Shown here one piece after another: positions 8,093-16,466 of a stretch of 64,000 nt of DNA. The notes beneath the pieces are model-generated. The model saw nothing but the letters and a program-made list of their open reading frames with translations. It had not been told where the DNA came from and ran no database searches. The DNA is from CAVXFL01 sp963761015 (GTDB lineage Bacteria > Pseudomonadota > Alphaproteobacteria > Acetobacterales > Acetobacteraceae). The DNA lies in contig CAVXFL010000018.1 of NCBI GenBank assembly GCA_963761015.1, positions 1 to 64,000 on the forward strand. The letters run 5' to 3'. The position numbers were made by a program, and so were the translations under genes. Position 1 is the first letter of the stretch. Each line of letters opens with the position of its first letter.

Positions 8093-9448
8093 ATGCGCAC
8101 TTACGACGGTCTCCCGCTGCCGGCGCGCTACTGGGCGATCCTGACTATCGCGCTCGGGCTGACCATGGCCGTGCTGGACGGCGCCATCGCCAATATCGCG
8201 CTGCCGACCATCGCGCGCGACATGCATGTGGATGCGGCCTCGTCCATCTGGGTGGTCAACGCCTACCAGCTTGCCGTGACCATTGCGCTGCTGCCGCTCT
8301 CCTCGCTCGGCGAGATCGTCGGGTATCGCCGCATCTATCAAATCGGGCTCGGCGTCTTCACGCTGTTCTCGCTGGCCTGCGCGCTGTCGCACTCGCTGAC
8401 CATGCTGACGCTGGCGCGCATCCTGCAGGGGTTCGGCGCGGCCGGCATCATGAGCGTGAACACCGCGTTGGTCCGCTACATCTATCCGCGCGCCATCGTC
8501 GGGCAGGGCGTCGGCATCAACGCCATGGTAGGCTCGGTCTCGTCCGCGATCGGCCCAACGGTCGCCTCCGCCATCCTGTCGGTCGGAACCTGGCAATGGC
8601 TGTTCGCCATCAACGTGCCGATCGGGCTGGTCGCATTCCTGATCGCCGCGCGCGCCTTGCCGCGCACGCCGCGCTCCGACCATCCGTTCGACTTTTCGAG
8701 CGCGGGGCTGAACGCGCTGTCGTTCGGCTTGCTCATCACCGGCATCGACGGCCTTGGGCACGGGCAGGACCCGGTCATCATCGGCATCGAACTGATCGGC
8801 GCGCTGGGGTTCGGCGCGGTGCTGATCGCCCGCCAACTCACCCGTTCCTCGCCGCTCCTGCCGGTCGACCTGATGCGGATCCCGCTGTTCGCGCTGTCGG
8901 TCGCGACCTCCATCGCCTCGTTCACGGCGCAGGGTCTGGCGTATGTCGCGCTGCCGTTCTTCCTGCAGAACACGCTCGGCCGCAGCCAAGTGGCGACTGG
9001 GTTGCTGATGACGCCCTGGCCGCTGACGGTGGCCGTGGTCGCCCCGTTCGCCGGGCGACTGGCCGACCGCTATTCCGCCGGCATGCTCGGCGGCCTCGGC
9101 CTCGCCGCGTTCGCGGTAGGGCTGGCGTTGCTGGCGGCCCTGCCGGCGCATCCGACCACGCTCGATATCGTCTGGCGCATGACGATCTGCGGCTTCGGTT
9201 TCGGGTTCTTCAATTCGCCGAACAATCGGGCGATGATCGTCTCGGCGCCGCGCGAGCGCACCGGCGGCGCCAGCGGCATGCTGGCGACGGCGCGGCTCTT
9301 GGGCCAGACCACCGGCGCCGCGCTGGTGGCACTGATATTCGGGCTGACCTCGGTACACGGCGCCAAGCTGGCGCTCGCCGTCGCCGCTGCTTTCGCCGGC
9401 GCCGGAGCTGTGGTCAGTTCCACGCGCTTGCTGCGCGTCGCCAAATAA
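8093..9448 (+). CDS. MFS transporter, EmrB/QacA-like drug exporter
   Basis: This 451-residue multi-pass membrane protein carries the family-typical first helix with 'LTMAVLDGAIANIALPTIAR', followed by 'SSIWVVNAYQLAVTIALLPL'. Motif A is altered to 'SLGEIVGYRRIYQIG', and motif C-like 'GSVSSAIGPTVASAIL' follows. Length and motifs fit the proton-driven DHA2 branch that exports toxic compounds; the substrate cannot be told. No adaptor or regulator gene is adjacent. Confidence 0.85.
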   Translation: MRTYDGLPLPARYWAILTIALGLTMAVLDGAIANIALPTIARDMHVDAASSIWVVNAYQLAVTIALLPLSSLGEIVGYRRIYQIGLGVFTLFSLACALSHSLTMLTLARILQGFGAAGIMSVNTALVRYIYPRAIVGQGVGINAMVGSVSSAIGPTVASAILSVGTWQWLFAINVPIGLVAFLIAARALPRTPRSDHPFDFSSAGLNALSFGLLITGIDGLGHGQDPVIIGIELIGALGFGAVLIARQLTRSSPLLPVDLMRIPLFALSVATSIASFTAQGLAYVALPFFLQNTLGRSQVATGLLMTPWPLTVAVVAPFAGRLADRYSAGMLGGLGLAAFAVGLALLAALPAHPTTLDIVWRMTICGFGFGFFNSPNNRAMIVSAPRERTGGASGMLATARLLGQTTGAALVALIFGLTSVHGAKLALAVAAAFAGAGAVVSSTRLLRVAK

Positions 9449-9468
9449 GCCGCGCCCGCAGCTTGCCT

Positions 9469-9702
9469 TCAGCCCGTCGGATCGGATCGCCGACTCGGCG
9501 TACCGAGCAGCTTTGGTGGCGGCTTCTTCAAGGCCACGAAGCCCGATCGCGCCAAGTGCTCGGCCAGGCGCTGAGCGGTGATCTGCGCCATAAATTCGTC
9601 GCCGTTATGCACGCGCTTGCGCCCGTCGAAACGGAGCGCGAAGGCGAGCGCGTCTTCGATGTCCGCGACCGTCGCCGGCCGCAATGTCGTATCGTCGCCC
9701 AT
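9469..9702 (-). CDS. conserved small hypothetical protein
   Basis: This 77-residue protein reads TVADIEDALAFALRFDGRKR and ITAQRLAEHLARSGFVALKK. I recognise this as a widely occurring small protein in alphaproteobacteria, without assigned function. It starts at ATG 9702 and is convergent with the MFS gene. Confidence 0.65.
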   Translation of the reverse strand: MGDDTTLRPATVADIEDALAFALRFDGRKRVHNGDEFMAQITAQRLAEHLARSGFVALKKPPPKLLGTPSRRSDPTG

Positions 9703-9888
9703 CCGGCCACCCTAGCCCGCCCTCTGGAACAAATCAAGAACTCCGACCCCGGACTCGCCCCACCATGCAACCGAATTGCATCGGTGCGGTTTGTTCATCC
9801 ACGGCGAGCACCGGCTACCTACGCGCGACGCTTCCGTTTTGCGCGCGGGACGGATAAACGCCGCAGCCGCTTCCCCACGGAAGGGACC

Positions 9889-10404
9889 ATGGCCTCCAGC
9901 CGGAGAGCGCTCGCGTCGGTTCTTGCCAAGGCCGGGCCGCTGGCCAAGCGCCGCGCGACGAGCGCTCGGCAGCCGGTGTGGCTGCCGGATCTGCCGCTCG
10001 ACCCGCCGCCGGAGCCGCAGCCCGCGCCGCGCGCCGCCAGCCTCACGTCCAAGACGTTCTGGTCCTTGATGGACCGCTGGGGTGTCGGCGAGCAAACGGC
10101 GCTCGACCTGATCGATGAGTCCAGGGTGATCGATACATCCGCCCGACGTCCGCGCTTCCGGCTCACCGCCGACCAGACAAGGCGGCTCGAATACCTGCTC
10201 GACATCGACGCCAATCTCAGCGAGAGCTGGGGGCCGAGCGGCGGCGGAAAGTGGCTGGCCCGGCGGAACCCGGCGCCGGTGTTTTCCGGCGTTTCGCCGC
10301 TTGAGCACATGATCCGCCGCGGCCTGCCCGGCATCGGCGAGGTCTTGCGCTTCCTGCATCACTGGGGCTTGAAACAATCGCTACGGCTCCGGGCGAGCAC
10401 GTGA
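9889..10404 (+). CDS. DUF2384 (MbcA/ParS/Xre antitoxin-like) protein
   Basis: This 171-residue protein starts at an ATG preceded by GGAAGGG. After a basic, Pro-rich N-terminus, residues 50-90 read as a helical module. The C-terminal part has LLDIDANLSESWGPSGGGKW, then 'RRNPAPVFSGVSPLEHMIRR', close to the 'ANxW.....P......GxxPLxxL' pattern of the DUF2384 toxin-binding domain. Such proteins usually pair with a RES-domain toxin, but none is adjacent. The next gene encodes a Gly/Ser-rich protein instead. Confidence 0.6.
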   Translation: MASSRRALASVLAKAGPLAKRRATSARQPVWLPDLPLDPPPEPQPAPRAASLTSKTFWSLMDRWGVGEQTALDLIDESRVIDTSARRPRFRLTADQTRRLEYLLDIDANLSESWGPSGGGKWLARRNPAPVFSGVSPLEHMIRRGLPGIGEVLRFLHHWGLKQSLRLRAST

Positions 10405-10482
10405 GCTGCGCCGCCGGGCCGCGACGGGGCGCAAACCGCCGAGCTGAAACTGATCGCCCGCGCGCTCGTTCTGCCGCTGGGC

Positions 10483-10899
10483 ATGACCGCGGGCAGCGCG
10501 GCGGCCTTCGCCAAGCCGCAATCCGGCCAGAGCGGCAGCGGTGTTGTCGGCACCGGCGGCAGCGCCGCCGCGGGGGGAACCTCCGCCTCCACCCTGGGTG
10601 TGGGCGGACAGTCGACGGGACCATCGAGCACAAGTTCGGCCCTGGGAACCGGCGGCAGCGCCGCGGCGAGCGGCGGGAGGACCACGTCGTGGAGCAAGGT
10701 CCACCAGACCGGCGGCGGAATGATGGGCCAGTCCAAGGCGATGGGCAAACAACACGGCGGCGTCTGGAGCAAGTCTCACACCAAGCCGAAGGTCGGCCAG
10801 AACGGCAAGCTGACCAGTCGCATCAAGTCGATATCGCACGAACCCGGCGGCCCGCCGACGAGATCAACGAGCAGAATGTCGGAGCAGATTCCGCAATAG
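10483..10899 (+). CDS. Gly/Ser-rich, probably exported protein
   Basis: The protein is low in complexity: GGSAAAGGTSASTLGVGGQS-type stretches, then a basic tail (SKSHTKPKVGQNGKLTSR). The same frame is open upstream to 10405 and reads KLIARALVLPLGMTAGSAAA just before the Lys-Pro region, which resembles a signal peptide. The true start may therefore be a non-ATG codon near 10444, and ATG 10483 would lie inside the signal sequence. Function is unknown. Confidence 0.5.
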   Translation: MTAGSAAAFAKPQSGQSGSGVVGTGGSAAAGGTSASTLGVGGQSTGPSSTSSALGTGGSAAASGGRTTSWSKVHQTGGGMMGQSKAMGKQHGGVWSKSHTKPKVGQNGKLTSRIKSISHEPGGPPTRSTSRMSEQIPQ

Positions 10900-10992
10900 C
10901 GACGGTTCCGGGCGGGGGTCGGTGCGCCCTAAAGGTTGCCGGCGGCCGCGCGATTTCGCTGGATCTGGGAGTTGGCGCACCCGATAACGGGC

Positions 10993-11065
10993 GACCCCGG
11001 CAGGGCTCGAACCTGCAACCGACGGATTAGAAATCCGCTACTCTATCCAATTGAGCTACGGGGCC
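10993..11065 (-). tRNA. tRNA-Arg (anticodon TCT)
   Basis: The minus strand folds into a 73-base cloverleaf. The acceptor GGCCCCG pairs with CGGGGTC (one G-T). The D arm is GCTC...GAGT, the anticodon stem GCGGA/TCCGT with loop TTTCTAA, and the T arm GCAGG-TTCGAGC-CCTGC. Anticodon TCT reads AGA (Arg). No CCA is encoded. Confidence 0.95.
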
Positions 11066-11306
11066 ATGAGACCGTCCAATATAGTGCATCGCACGGCACC
11101 GAACAGAGCGAACGCGGGCCGGGTGTCGAGGCCGCTGCGGGGCGGTGACGTCCACTTCTGATGCCGCAGCGTGAGCGCGGTGAAACAACCCTGGAAATTC
11201 GTCGAGCGGAACGATACGAATCTGGACCGAGCGCGACAAGGGCGCTCGCGCAACGGTCACGGCTGCGCCCCCCGCCGCCGCTGTCCGGGAACTGGCCCAC
11301 TTTTTC

Positions 11307-12803
11307 GGTAATTGCTCACCTTGGTGACGGAGCGGCCTGGGTCGGGCCGGCCCGATCAGACCGGGACGAGCCGCAGCATCGGATAACGCTTGACACGGCT
11401 ACGGGCGCCTCGATTTTAAACGCGGGGTGCCGACGTGCCCCGACCTCGACGAACTGAGCCATGCGGAGAAGGACGCGCTGATCCGGGCGCTGATGGCGCA
11501 GCTTGCGGCGGCGCAGCAGCAGATCGCGGTACTGCAGGCGCGGGTGGATGAACTGACCCGCCCGGCGAAGACCCCAGACAACTCGTCGAAGCCTCCGTCG
11601 CAAGGCCAGAAGGAAAATCTCCCGTCGCCCGGCGGTGATCGCCCGGCGCGCAAGAGCCGGCCCGGCGCGGGTCGCACGCTGCACCCGAACCCGGATCGTG
11701 TGGTCGAGGCCAAGCTGACCGCTTGTCCGAACTGCCAGGCGGCCTTTCCGGAGACCTTGCCGACGCCGCAGAACGTCTACGAGCGCATCGAACTGCCGCC
11801 GGTCAAGCCGGACGTCACGCAGGTGCGGCTGTTCGGCGGCCGTTGCGCCTGCTGCGGCAAGCGCGTGGTGGCCACGGCGCCGGCCGGGCTGGAGCCGGGT
11901 TCGCCATTCGGCCAGTCGATCGCGGCGCTGGTGGTCTACCTGCACTATGCCCACGCCATCGGCATGGAGCGGCTGGCCACCCTGATGGACGAGGTGTTCT
12001 CGCTGTCGATCAGCGAAGGCGCGATCAGCAACATGCTGGCCCGCGCGCGCGAGCCGTTGCTCGCGGCCGCGGTGGCGATCCGCGAAACCGTGACCGCCAG
12101 CGCCGTGGTGTGTTCGGACGAAACCTCGGCGCGGGTGAGCGGCAAGACTTGCTGGGAATGGGTGTTCGTCGGCACGCTCGCGGTGCTGCACATCATTCGC
12201 CCCAGCCGCGGCAAGGCTGTCGTGCAGGACTTGTTCGGTGCCATTCAGCCGATGGTTTGGGTCTCCGATATGCTGGGCAGCCAGCGCGGCCATGCCGTGG
12301 AATGGCAGGTGTGCCTCGCGCATCTGCTGCGCGATGCACGGTATGCCATCGAATGTGGCGATACCGCCTTCAGCGCCGCCTTCAAACGGCTGCTGCTGCG
12401 CGCCATCGCCATTGGGCAGCGACGCGACACGTTGGCCGACAGCACATTGCGCCAGTATCGTGCCGATCTGAACCGCCGGCTCGATCGGATCATGATGGCC
12501 GGCCCGATCGGTGAGCCGGGACGCAAGTTACGCAAGCGCATCGGGGCCAATCGCGCGCACTTGTTCGTGTTCGTTACCAACCGCGACGTGCCGTACACCA
12601 ACAACATCTCCGAGCGGAACCTCCGCCCCAGCGTGATCTTCCGCAAGGTCACCAACGGTTTCCGCTGCGAGTGGGCGGCCGAGACCTACGCCGCATTCCG
12701 CTCCATCGTCAGCACCGCCAAGGCCAACCGAACTGCCATACTCGGTGCCGTCCGCACCGCCCTGCTCACCCAGCCACTACCTACACCGGGGTGAGCAGTT
12801 ACC
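11307..12803 (+). mobile_element. IS66-type insertion sequence, single-gene form
   Basis: The element is bounded by inverted repeats GGTAATTGCTCACC (left) and GGTGAGCAGTTACC (right); apart from one base they are exact complements. The sequence TTTTTC stands directly outside both ends, a likely target duplication. One transposase fills most of the 1497 bases, and the tnpA/tnpB helper genes of classical IS66 are absent. The intact gene and ends suggest fairly recent insertion. Confidence 0.85.
11427..12794 (+). CDS. IS66-family transposase
   Basis: This 455-residue protein starts at GTG 11427. The order of parts fits IS66 TnpC proteins: an N-terminal leucine-rich coiled coil (IRALMAQLAAAQQQIAVLQA), then a 'TPDNSSKPPSQG' segment, a zinc-binding region with CPNCQ and CACCGKR, and the catalytic core. 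Core segments include 'VCSDETSARVSGKTCWEWVF' (Asp), 'HAVEWQVCLAHLLRDARYA', and the final 'TNNISERNLRPSVIFRKV' (Glu). No frame break is seen. Confidence 0.92.
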   Translation: MPTCPDLDELSHAEKDALIRALMAQLAAAQQQIAVLQARVDELTRPAKTPDNSSKPPSQGQKENLPSPGGDRPARKSRPGAGRTLHPNPDRVVEAKLTACPNCQAAFPETLPTPQNVYERIELPPVKPDVTQVRLFGGRCACCGKRVVATAPAGLEPGSPFGQSIAALVVYLHYAHAIGMERLATLMDEVFSLSISEGAISNMLARAREPLLAAAVAIRETVTASAVVCSDETSARVSGKTCWEWVFVGTLAVLHIIRPSRGKAVVQDLFGAIQPMVWVSDMLGSQRGHAVEWQVCLAHLLRDARYAIECGDTAFSAAFKRLLLRAIAIGQRRDTLADSTLRQYRADLNRRLDRIMMAGPIGEPGRKLRKRIGANRAHLFVFVTNRDVPYTNNISERNLRPSVIFRKVTNGFRCEWAAETYAAFRSIVSTAKANRTAILGAVRTALLTQPLPTPG

Positions 12804-12839
12804 TTTTTCGCGGCGCCGACCGCGCAGTCCTGACCGGCC

Positions 12840-13604
12840 TCAAACCGCGGCGCGGCGCGGCGACAGGCCGAGCGCGCCGAGGCTGGCCGCCATGTCGGTC
12901 GGGATCAGGACGGTGGCGCCACGTTCCTTGTTCATTTCGTACAGCAGATTCATCTGCCGCAGTTGCAGCGCGACCGGATTTTCCTGATAGAGGGCGGCGG
13001 CTTCCAGCACCTGGCGGGCGATGTCCTGCTCGGCGGAGGCGAGCGTCACCCGTGCGGCCTTCTCGCGCTCCGCCTGCGCCTGCCGGCTCATCGCGTCCTG
13101 CAGCACCGCCGGGATCGCCACGTCCCGGATCTCGACCGATTGCACGCGCACACCCCAGCTGGCCGTCTTCTCCGCGATGGTGATGCGGAGCTGCTCATCG
13201 GCGGTGCGGCGATCCGACAACAGTCGCGACAGATCGGACGCGCCGATCATTTCCCGCAAACTTGTCTGCGACACGCGCTCGACCGCCTCGCGGTAATTGG
13301 CGATGTTGATCGCCGCCGCGCGCGGATCGGCCACCTGCCAGAAAACGATCGCATCCACCCCGACGGCGACGGTGTCGCGCGTCAGCGCCTGCTCCGCGGT
13401 TATGCTGGTGGTCTGAATCCGCAGGTCGATCCACATCGCTACTGTATCGACGAACGGCAGCAGGAGGTAAATTCCTGGCCCTTTCACCGCGTGGTACCGG
13501 CCGAGCCGTAACACCACCGCGCGCGACCATTCGCTGGCGATCCTGAGCGAGAACAGCAAAATGATGACGACGACCACTCCGGCGGCGATGGCGAAATAGG
13601 GCAT
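12840..13604 (-). CDS. slipin / SPFH-band 7 protein
   Basis: This 254-residue protein starts at ATG 13604 after AGGAG. A single N-terminal membrane helix (ites 3-21, FAIAAGVVVVIILLFSLRIA) is followed by the SPFH domain: 'WSRAVVLRLGRYHAVKGPGI', then 'TSITAEQALTRDTVAVGVDA' and 'SQTSLREMIGASDLSRLLSD'. A helical Ala/Glu-rich region follows. Slipins are membrane scaffold proteins and are often encoded with an NfeD protease-related protein, which is missing here. The minus-strand gene ends just beside the IS66 element. Confidence 0.9.
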   Translation of the reverse strand: MPYFAIAAGVVVVIILLFSLRIASEWSRAVVLRLGRYHAVKGPGIYLLLPFVDTVAMWIDLRIQTTSITAEQALTRDTVAVGVDAIVFWQVADPRAAAINIANYREAVERVSQTSLREMIGASDLSRLLSDRRTADEQLRITIAEKTASWGVRVQSVEIRDVAIPAVLQDAMSRQAQAEREKAARVTLASAEQDIARQVLEAAALYQENPVALQLRQMNLLYEMNKERGATVLIPTDMAASLGALGLSPRRAAV

Positions 13605-13753
13605 GGACGATTTCTCCTCTCGGATTTGTGTTCCGCGCGGGACCGGCGCCCGGCGGGGACCGTTACCAAGTCGTCGCCCGGTGCCGCAGCGGCCGGCGGC
13701 CACCATGTGTGTGGGAACAAGGCGGCGGCGACAACAGGCCAGGGCGGGGGCAC

Positions 13754-14953
13754 ATGCGGCAGGTGACGGCGGAAGCGGTTGCGAGCGACGACGCGATATT
13801 AGCGTATTTGGCGATACGCCATCAAACCGAACAGCTCGCGGAGACCCTTTCGCCGGAGGACCAGTGCGTCCAGTCGATGCCGGACGCCAGTCCGGTCAAG
13901 TGGCACCGGGCGCACACCACATGGTTCTTTGAAACCTTCGTTCTGGTCCCCCATTTGCCCGGCTACCGCGCCTTCGACGATGATTACGCCTATCTGTTCA
14001 ATTCCTATTACGAAACGCTGGGCGCGCGGCATCCACGCCCGCAACGCGGGCTGCTCACCCGGCCGGAATCGGCGGAGATCACCCGCTATCGCTTGCATGT
14101 GGACCGGGCGATGCCGGATCTGCTCGGCAACGCGACGCTCTCGCACCGGCTGCGCGGGCTGGTCGAGATCGGCCTCAACCACGAGCAGCAACACCAGGAA
14201 CTGCTCGTCACCGACATGCTGCACGCCTTCGCGCAGAGCCCGCTCTGCCCGGCGCTATGGCCCGCCTGGACGGACGCGCCGCTCCAAGGCACGACACGCT
14301 TCGTCGCTTGCGCGGGCGGCATCGTCGAGATCGGATATCCCGGCGAAGGCTTCGCGTTCGACAACGAGACCCCGCGCCACCGCGTGTTGCTGGCGCCATA
14401 TCGGCTCGCGGATCGCCCGGTCACCAACGGCGAGTGGCTCGGCTTCATCGAGGACGGTGGCTATCGCACCCCGACGCTCTGGATGTCCGACGGCTGGACG
14501 ACCGCCCAGACCGAAGCCTGGACCGCTCCGCTCTACTGGCGCGAGCGCGACGGGCAATGGAGGCAGATGGGTCCGGGCGGCCTGCTGCCGCTCGTGCCGG
14601 ATGCCCCGGTACGGCATGTCAGCTGGTACGAGGCCGACGCCTTCGCCCGCTGGGCCGGCGCCCGCCTGCCGACCGAAGCCGAGTGGGAGCACGCCGCGGC
14701 CGAGGCCTCGCTGTCCGCGATGACCGGCCGCGTCTGGCAATGGACCGCGAGCCCGTACGTCGCCTATCCCGGGTTCCGCCCGGCGCCCGGCGCGGTCGGC
14801 GAGTACAACGGCAAGTTCATGGTCAACCAGATGGTGCTGCGTGGCGGCTCGCTCGCCACGCCGCACGGGCATACCCGCCCGAGCTACCGCAACTTCTTTC
14901 ACCCGGACAAACGATGGCAGTTCTCCGGCCTGCGCCTGGCGCGGGACGCCTGA
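13754..14953 (+). CDS. ergothioneine biosynthesis protein EgtB
   Basis: This 399-residue protein is the non-haem iron sulfoxide synthase that joins hercynine to a thiol donor in ergothioneine synthesis. A DinB-like N-terminal domain has 'DASPVKWHRAHTTWFFE' and the iron-binding HX3HXE (H143, H147, E149 in NHEQQHQEL). The C-terminal FGE-sulfatase domain has 'VTNGEWLGFIEDGGY', 'ARLPTEAEWEHAA' and a final 'VLRGGSLATPHGHTRPSYRN'. ATG 13754 is chosen because the family begins shortly before the DinB helix. It lies four bases before egtD. Confidence 0.93.
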   Translation: MRQVTAEAVASDDAILAYLAIRHQTEQLAETLSPEDQCVQSMPDASPVKWHRAHTTWFFETFVLVPHLPGYRAFDDDYAYLFNSYYETLGARHPRPQRGLLTRPESAEITRYRLHVDRAMPDLLGNATLSHRLRGLVEIGLNHEQQHQELLVTDMLHAFAQSPLCPALWPAWTDAPLQGTTRFVACAGGIVEIGYPGEGFAFDNETPRHRVLLAPYRLADRPVTNGEWLGFIEDGGYRTPTLWMSDGWTTAQTEAWTAPLYWRERDGQWRQMGPGGLLPLVPDAPVRHVSWYEADAFARWAGARLPTEAEWEHAAAEASLSAMTGRVWQWTASPYVAYPGFRPAPGAVGEYNGKFMVNQMVLRGGSLATPHGHTRPSYRNFFHPDKRWQFSGLRLARDA

Positions 14954-14956
14954 GCG

Positions 14957-15932
14957 GTGTCGGAGCGGTCGCGCCCGGCGCCCGCCGGGCGGCCCGGCAT
15001 AGCCGAGGAGGCGTTGCCCGGCCTGCTGCGCAAGGGACAGAAGACCCTGCCGGCCAAACTCTTCTACGACGCCGAAGGCTGCCGCCTGTTCGGGCGCATC
15101 ACCGAATTGCCCGAATACTACCCGACACGGACCGAGCGCGCGCTGCTCGCCGCGCTCGCGCCGGAAATCGCCAGCGAGCTTCCGGCCGCCGCGGCGCTGG
15201 TCGAGTACGGCGCGAGCAGCCGAGGATAAGGCCGCCATCCTGCTGGCCGCGCTCGCCGATAGCGGCCGGCAAGCGGGCTGCTACGTGCCGATCGACGTGG
15301 CCGAGGGCGCGCTCGCGGCGCTCGCCGAGCGGATGCAGGCGAGCCATCCGGACCTGCCGGTGCGGCCCGTCGTCGCCGACTTCCTCCGCCCGCTGGCGTT
15401 GCCGGCGCCGGCGCGCCCGCCGCGCGTCGGCTTCTTCCCCGGCTCCACCATCGGCAACCTGGAGCCGCGCCTGGCTCGCGAATTCCTGCGCACCGCGCGG
15501 GGGACGCTCGGCGCCGGCGCGCGTTTCCTGATCGGAGTGGACCTCAGGAAGGACCCCACGGTGCTGATCCCGGCCTATGACGACGCGGCGGGCGTGACGG
15601 CGGCATTCAACCGCAACATTCTGGAGCGGCTGAACCGCGAAGCCGATGCCGATTTCGACGTCGCCGGCTTCGACCACCGCGCCGTGTGGAACGCCGCCGA
15701 GGGGCGGATCGAGATGCACCTGGTCAGCCGGCGCGATCAGGTCGCGCGCGTCGCGGGACAGGCCGTCCGGTTCGCCGCCGGGGAAACCATCCACACCGAG
15801 AACAGCTACAAATACACGCCCCAGGCCTTCCGCATTCTGGCCGAGGCGGCCGGCTGGCAGCCGGCGCGGCTGTGGACCGACCAGGAGCGGCTGTTCTCGC
15901 TGCATCTTCTGGCCATGGGAGATTCGAGATGA
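14957..15932 (+). pseudogene. L-histidine N-alpha-methyltransferase EgtD, frame broken near 15222
   Basis: EgtD trimethylates histidine to hercynine with S-adenosylmethionine. From GTG 14957 the N-terminus reads GQKTLPAKLFYDAEGCRLFG and 'ITELPEYYPTRTERALLAAL', then 'LVEYGAS' and an early stop. Removing one C near 15222 continues it as EDKAAILLAALADSGRQAG, then 'YVPIDVA' and 'GFFPGSTIGNLEPRLAREFL', and it ends normally at 15932. The restored length is about 324 residues, normal for EgtD. All motifs survive, so an inserted base in the sequence is more likely than a dead gene. Confidence 0.88.
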
Positions 15933-16285
15933 AATACCGCGCGCGGGCGCGCGCCATCACACGCCGGCGCGAGCCGCAACCCTGGCTTCCGTGGCTGCTG
16001 CTGTTGTTGCTATCCCTGGGCGTCGCGCTGTTCGGCGCGATCCAGGCCGCGCCAGCCAATCCGCAGGTCGAGGGCGGGCCGACCAAGCCGAAAATTCCGC
16101 TGCAGAAGCAGCCGCCAGCCGCGGGCGTGATCAAGGCGGCGCCGGGCGTGCTGAAGCCGAAGACCAACTCGGACCCCGGCATGCTGCTGGCCACGCCGAA
16201 CCCGAAGAAATTCCCGATGCCGGTGTTGCGGCCGAACGAAGCGCACGGCAATACCGCAGGGAGCGCAAAAATTGTTCCGAAATAG
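15929..16285 (+). CDS. membrane-anchored Pro/Lys-rich protein of the egt operon
   Basis: This 118-residue protein overlaps the egtD stop by four bases (ATGA), so it is probably co-translated. A basic start (KYRARARAITRRREPQ) is followed by one membrane helix (WLPWLLLLLLSLGVALFGAI). The extracytoplasmic tail is rich in Pro, Lys and Asn. No family is recognised, and any link to ergothioneine rests only on position. Confidence 0.6.
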   Translation: MKYRARARAITRRREPQPWLPWLLLLLLSLGVALFGAIQAAPANPQVEGGPTKPKIPLQKQPPAAGVIKAAPGVLKPKTNSDPGMLLATPNPKKFPMPVLRPNEAHGNTAGSAKIVPK

Positions 16286-16466
16286 CAAATTTCTTGCCCC
16301 CCTGATCGGCATCGCTCTTCCCTGAGCCGATCGCCGCGACGGAGCGCGCCGCCGGCCCTGGACGCAAGGGATGCGCTGGCACAGAATGCCGCGCGTGTGC
16401 CGCGGGCTTAGCGTCGGCGGCGCTGTCCGCGCGCGATTCCCGTCGCGCCAAGGGGAGGAAATTCGC

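Noticed and set aside
8072..9358. Long minus-strand frame opposite the MFS gene (Arg/Gln/His/Asp-rich)
   Set aside because: Composition is that of the antisense of a GC-rich gene, no motif is visible, and the plus strand encodes a clear transporter.
14957..15932. Programmed ribosomal frameshifting as the cause of the egtD break (and of the others)
   Set aside because: The break sites share no slippery sequence or downstream structure, and the genes involved are not known to use frameshifting; inserted bases explain them more simply.
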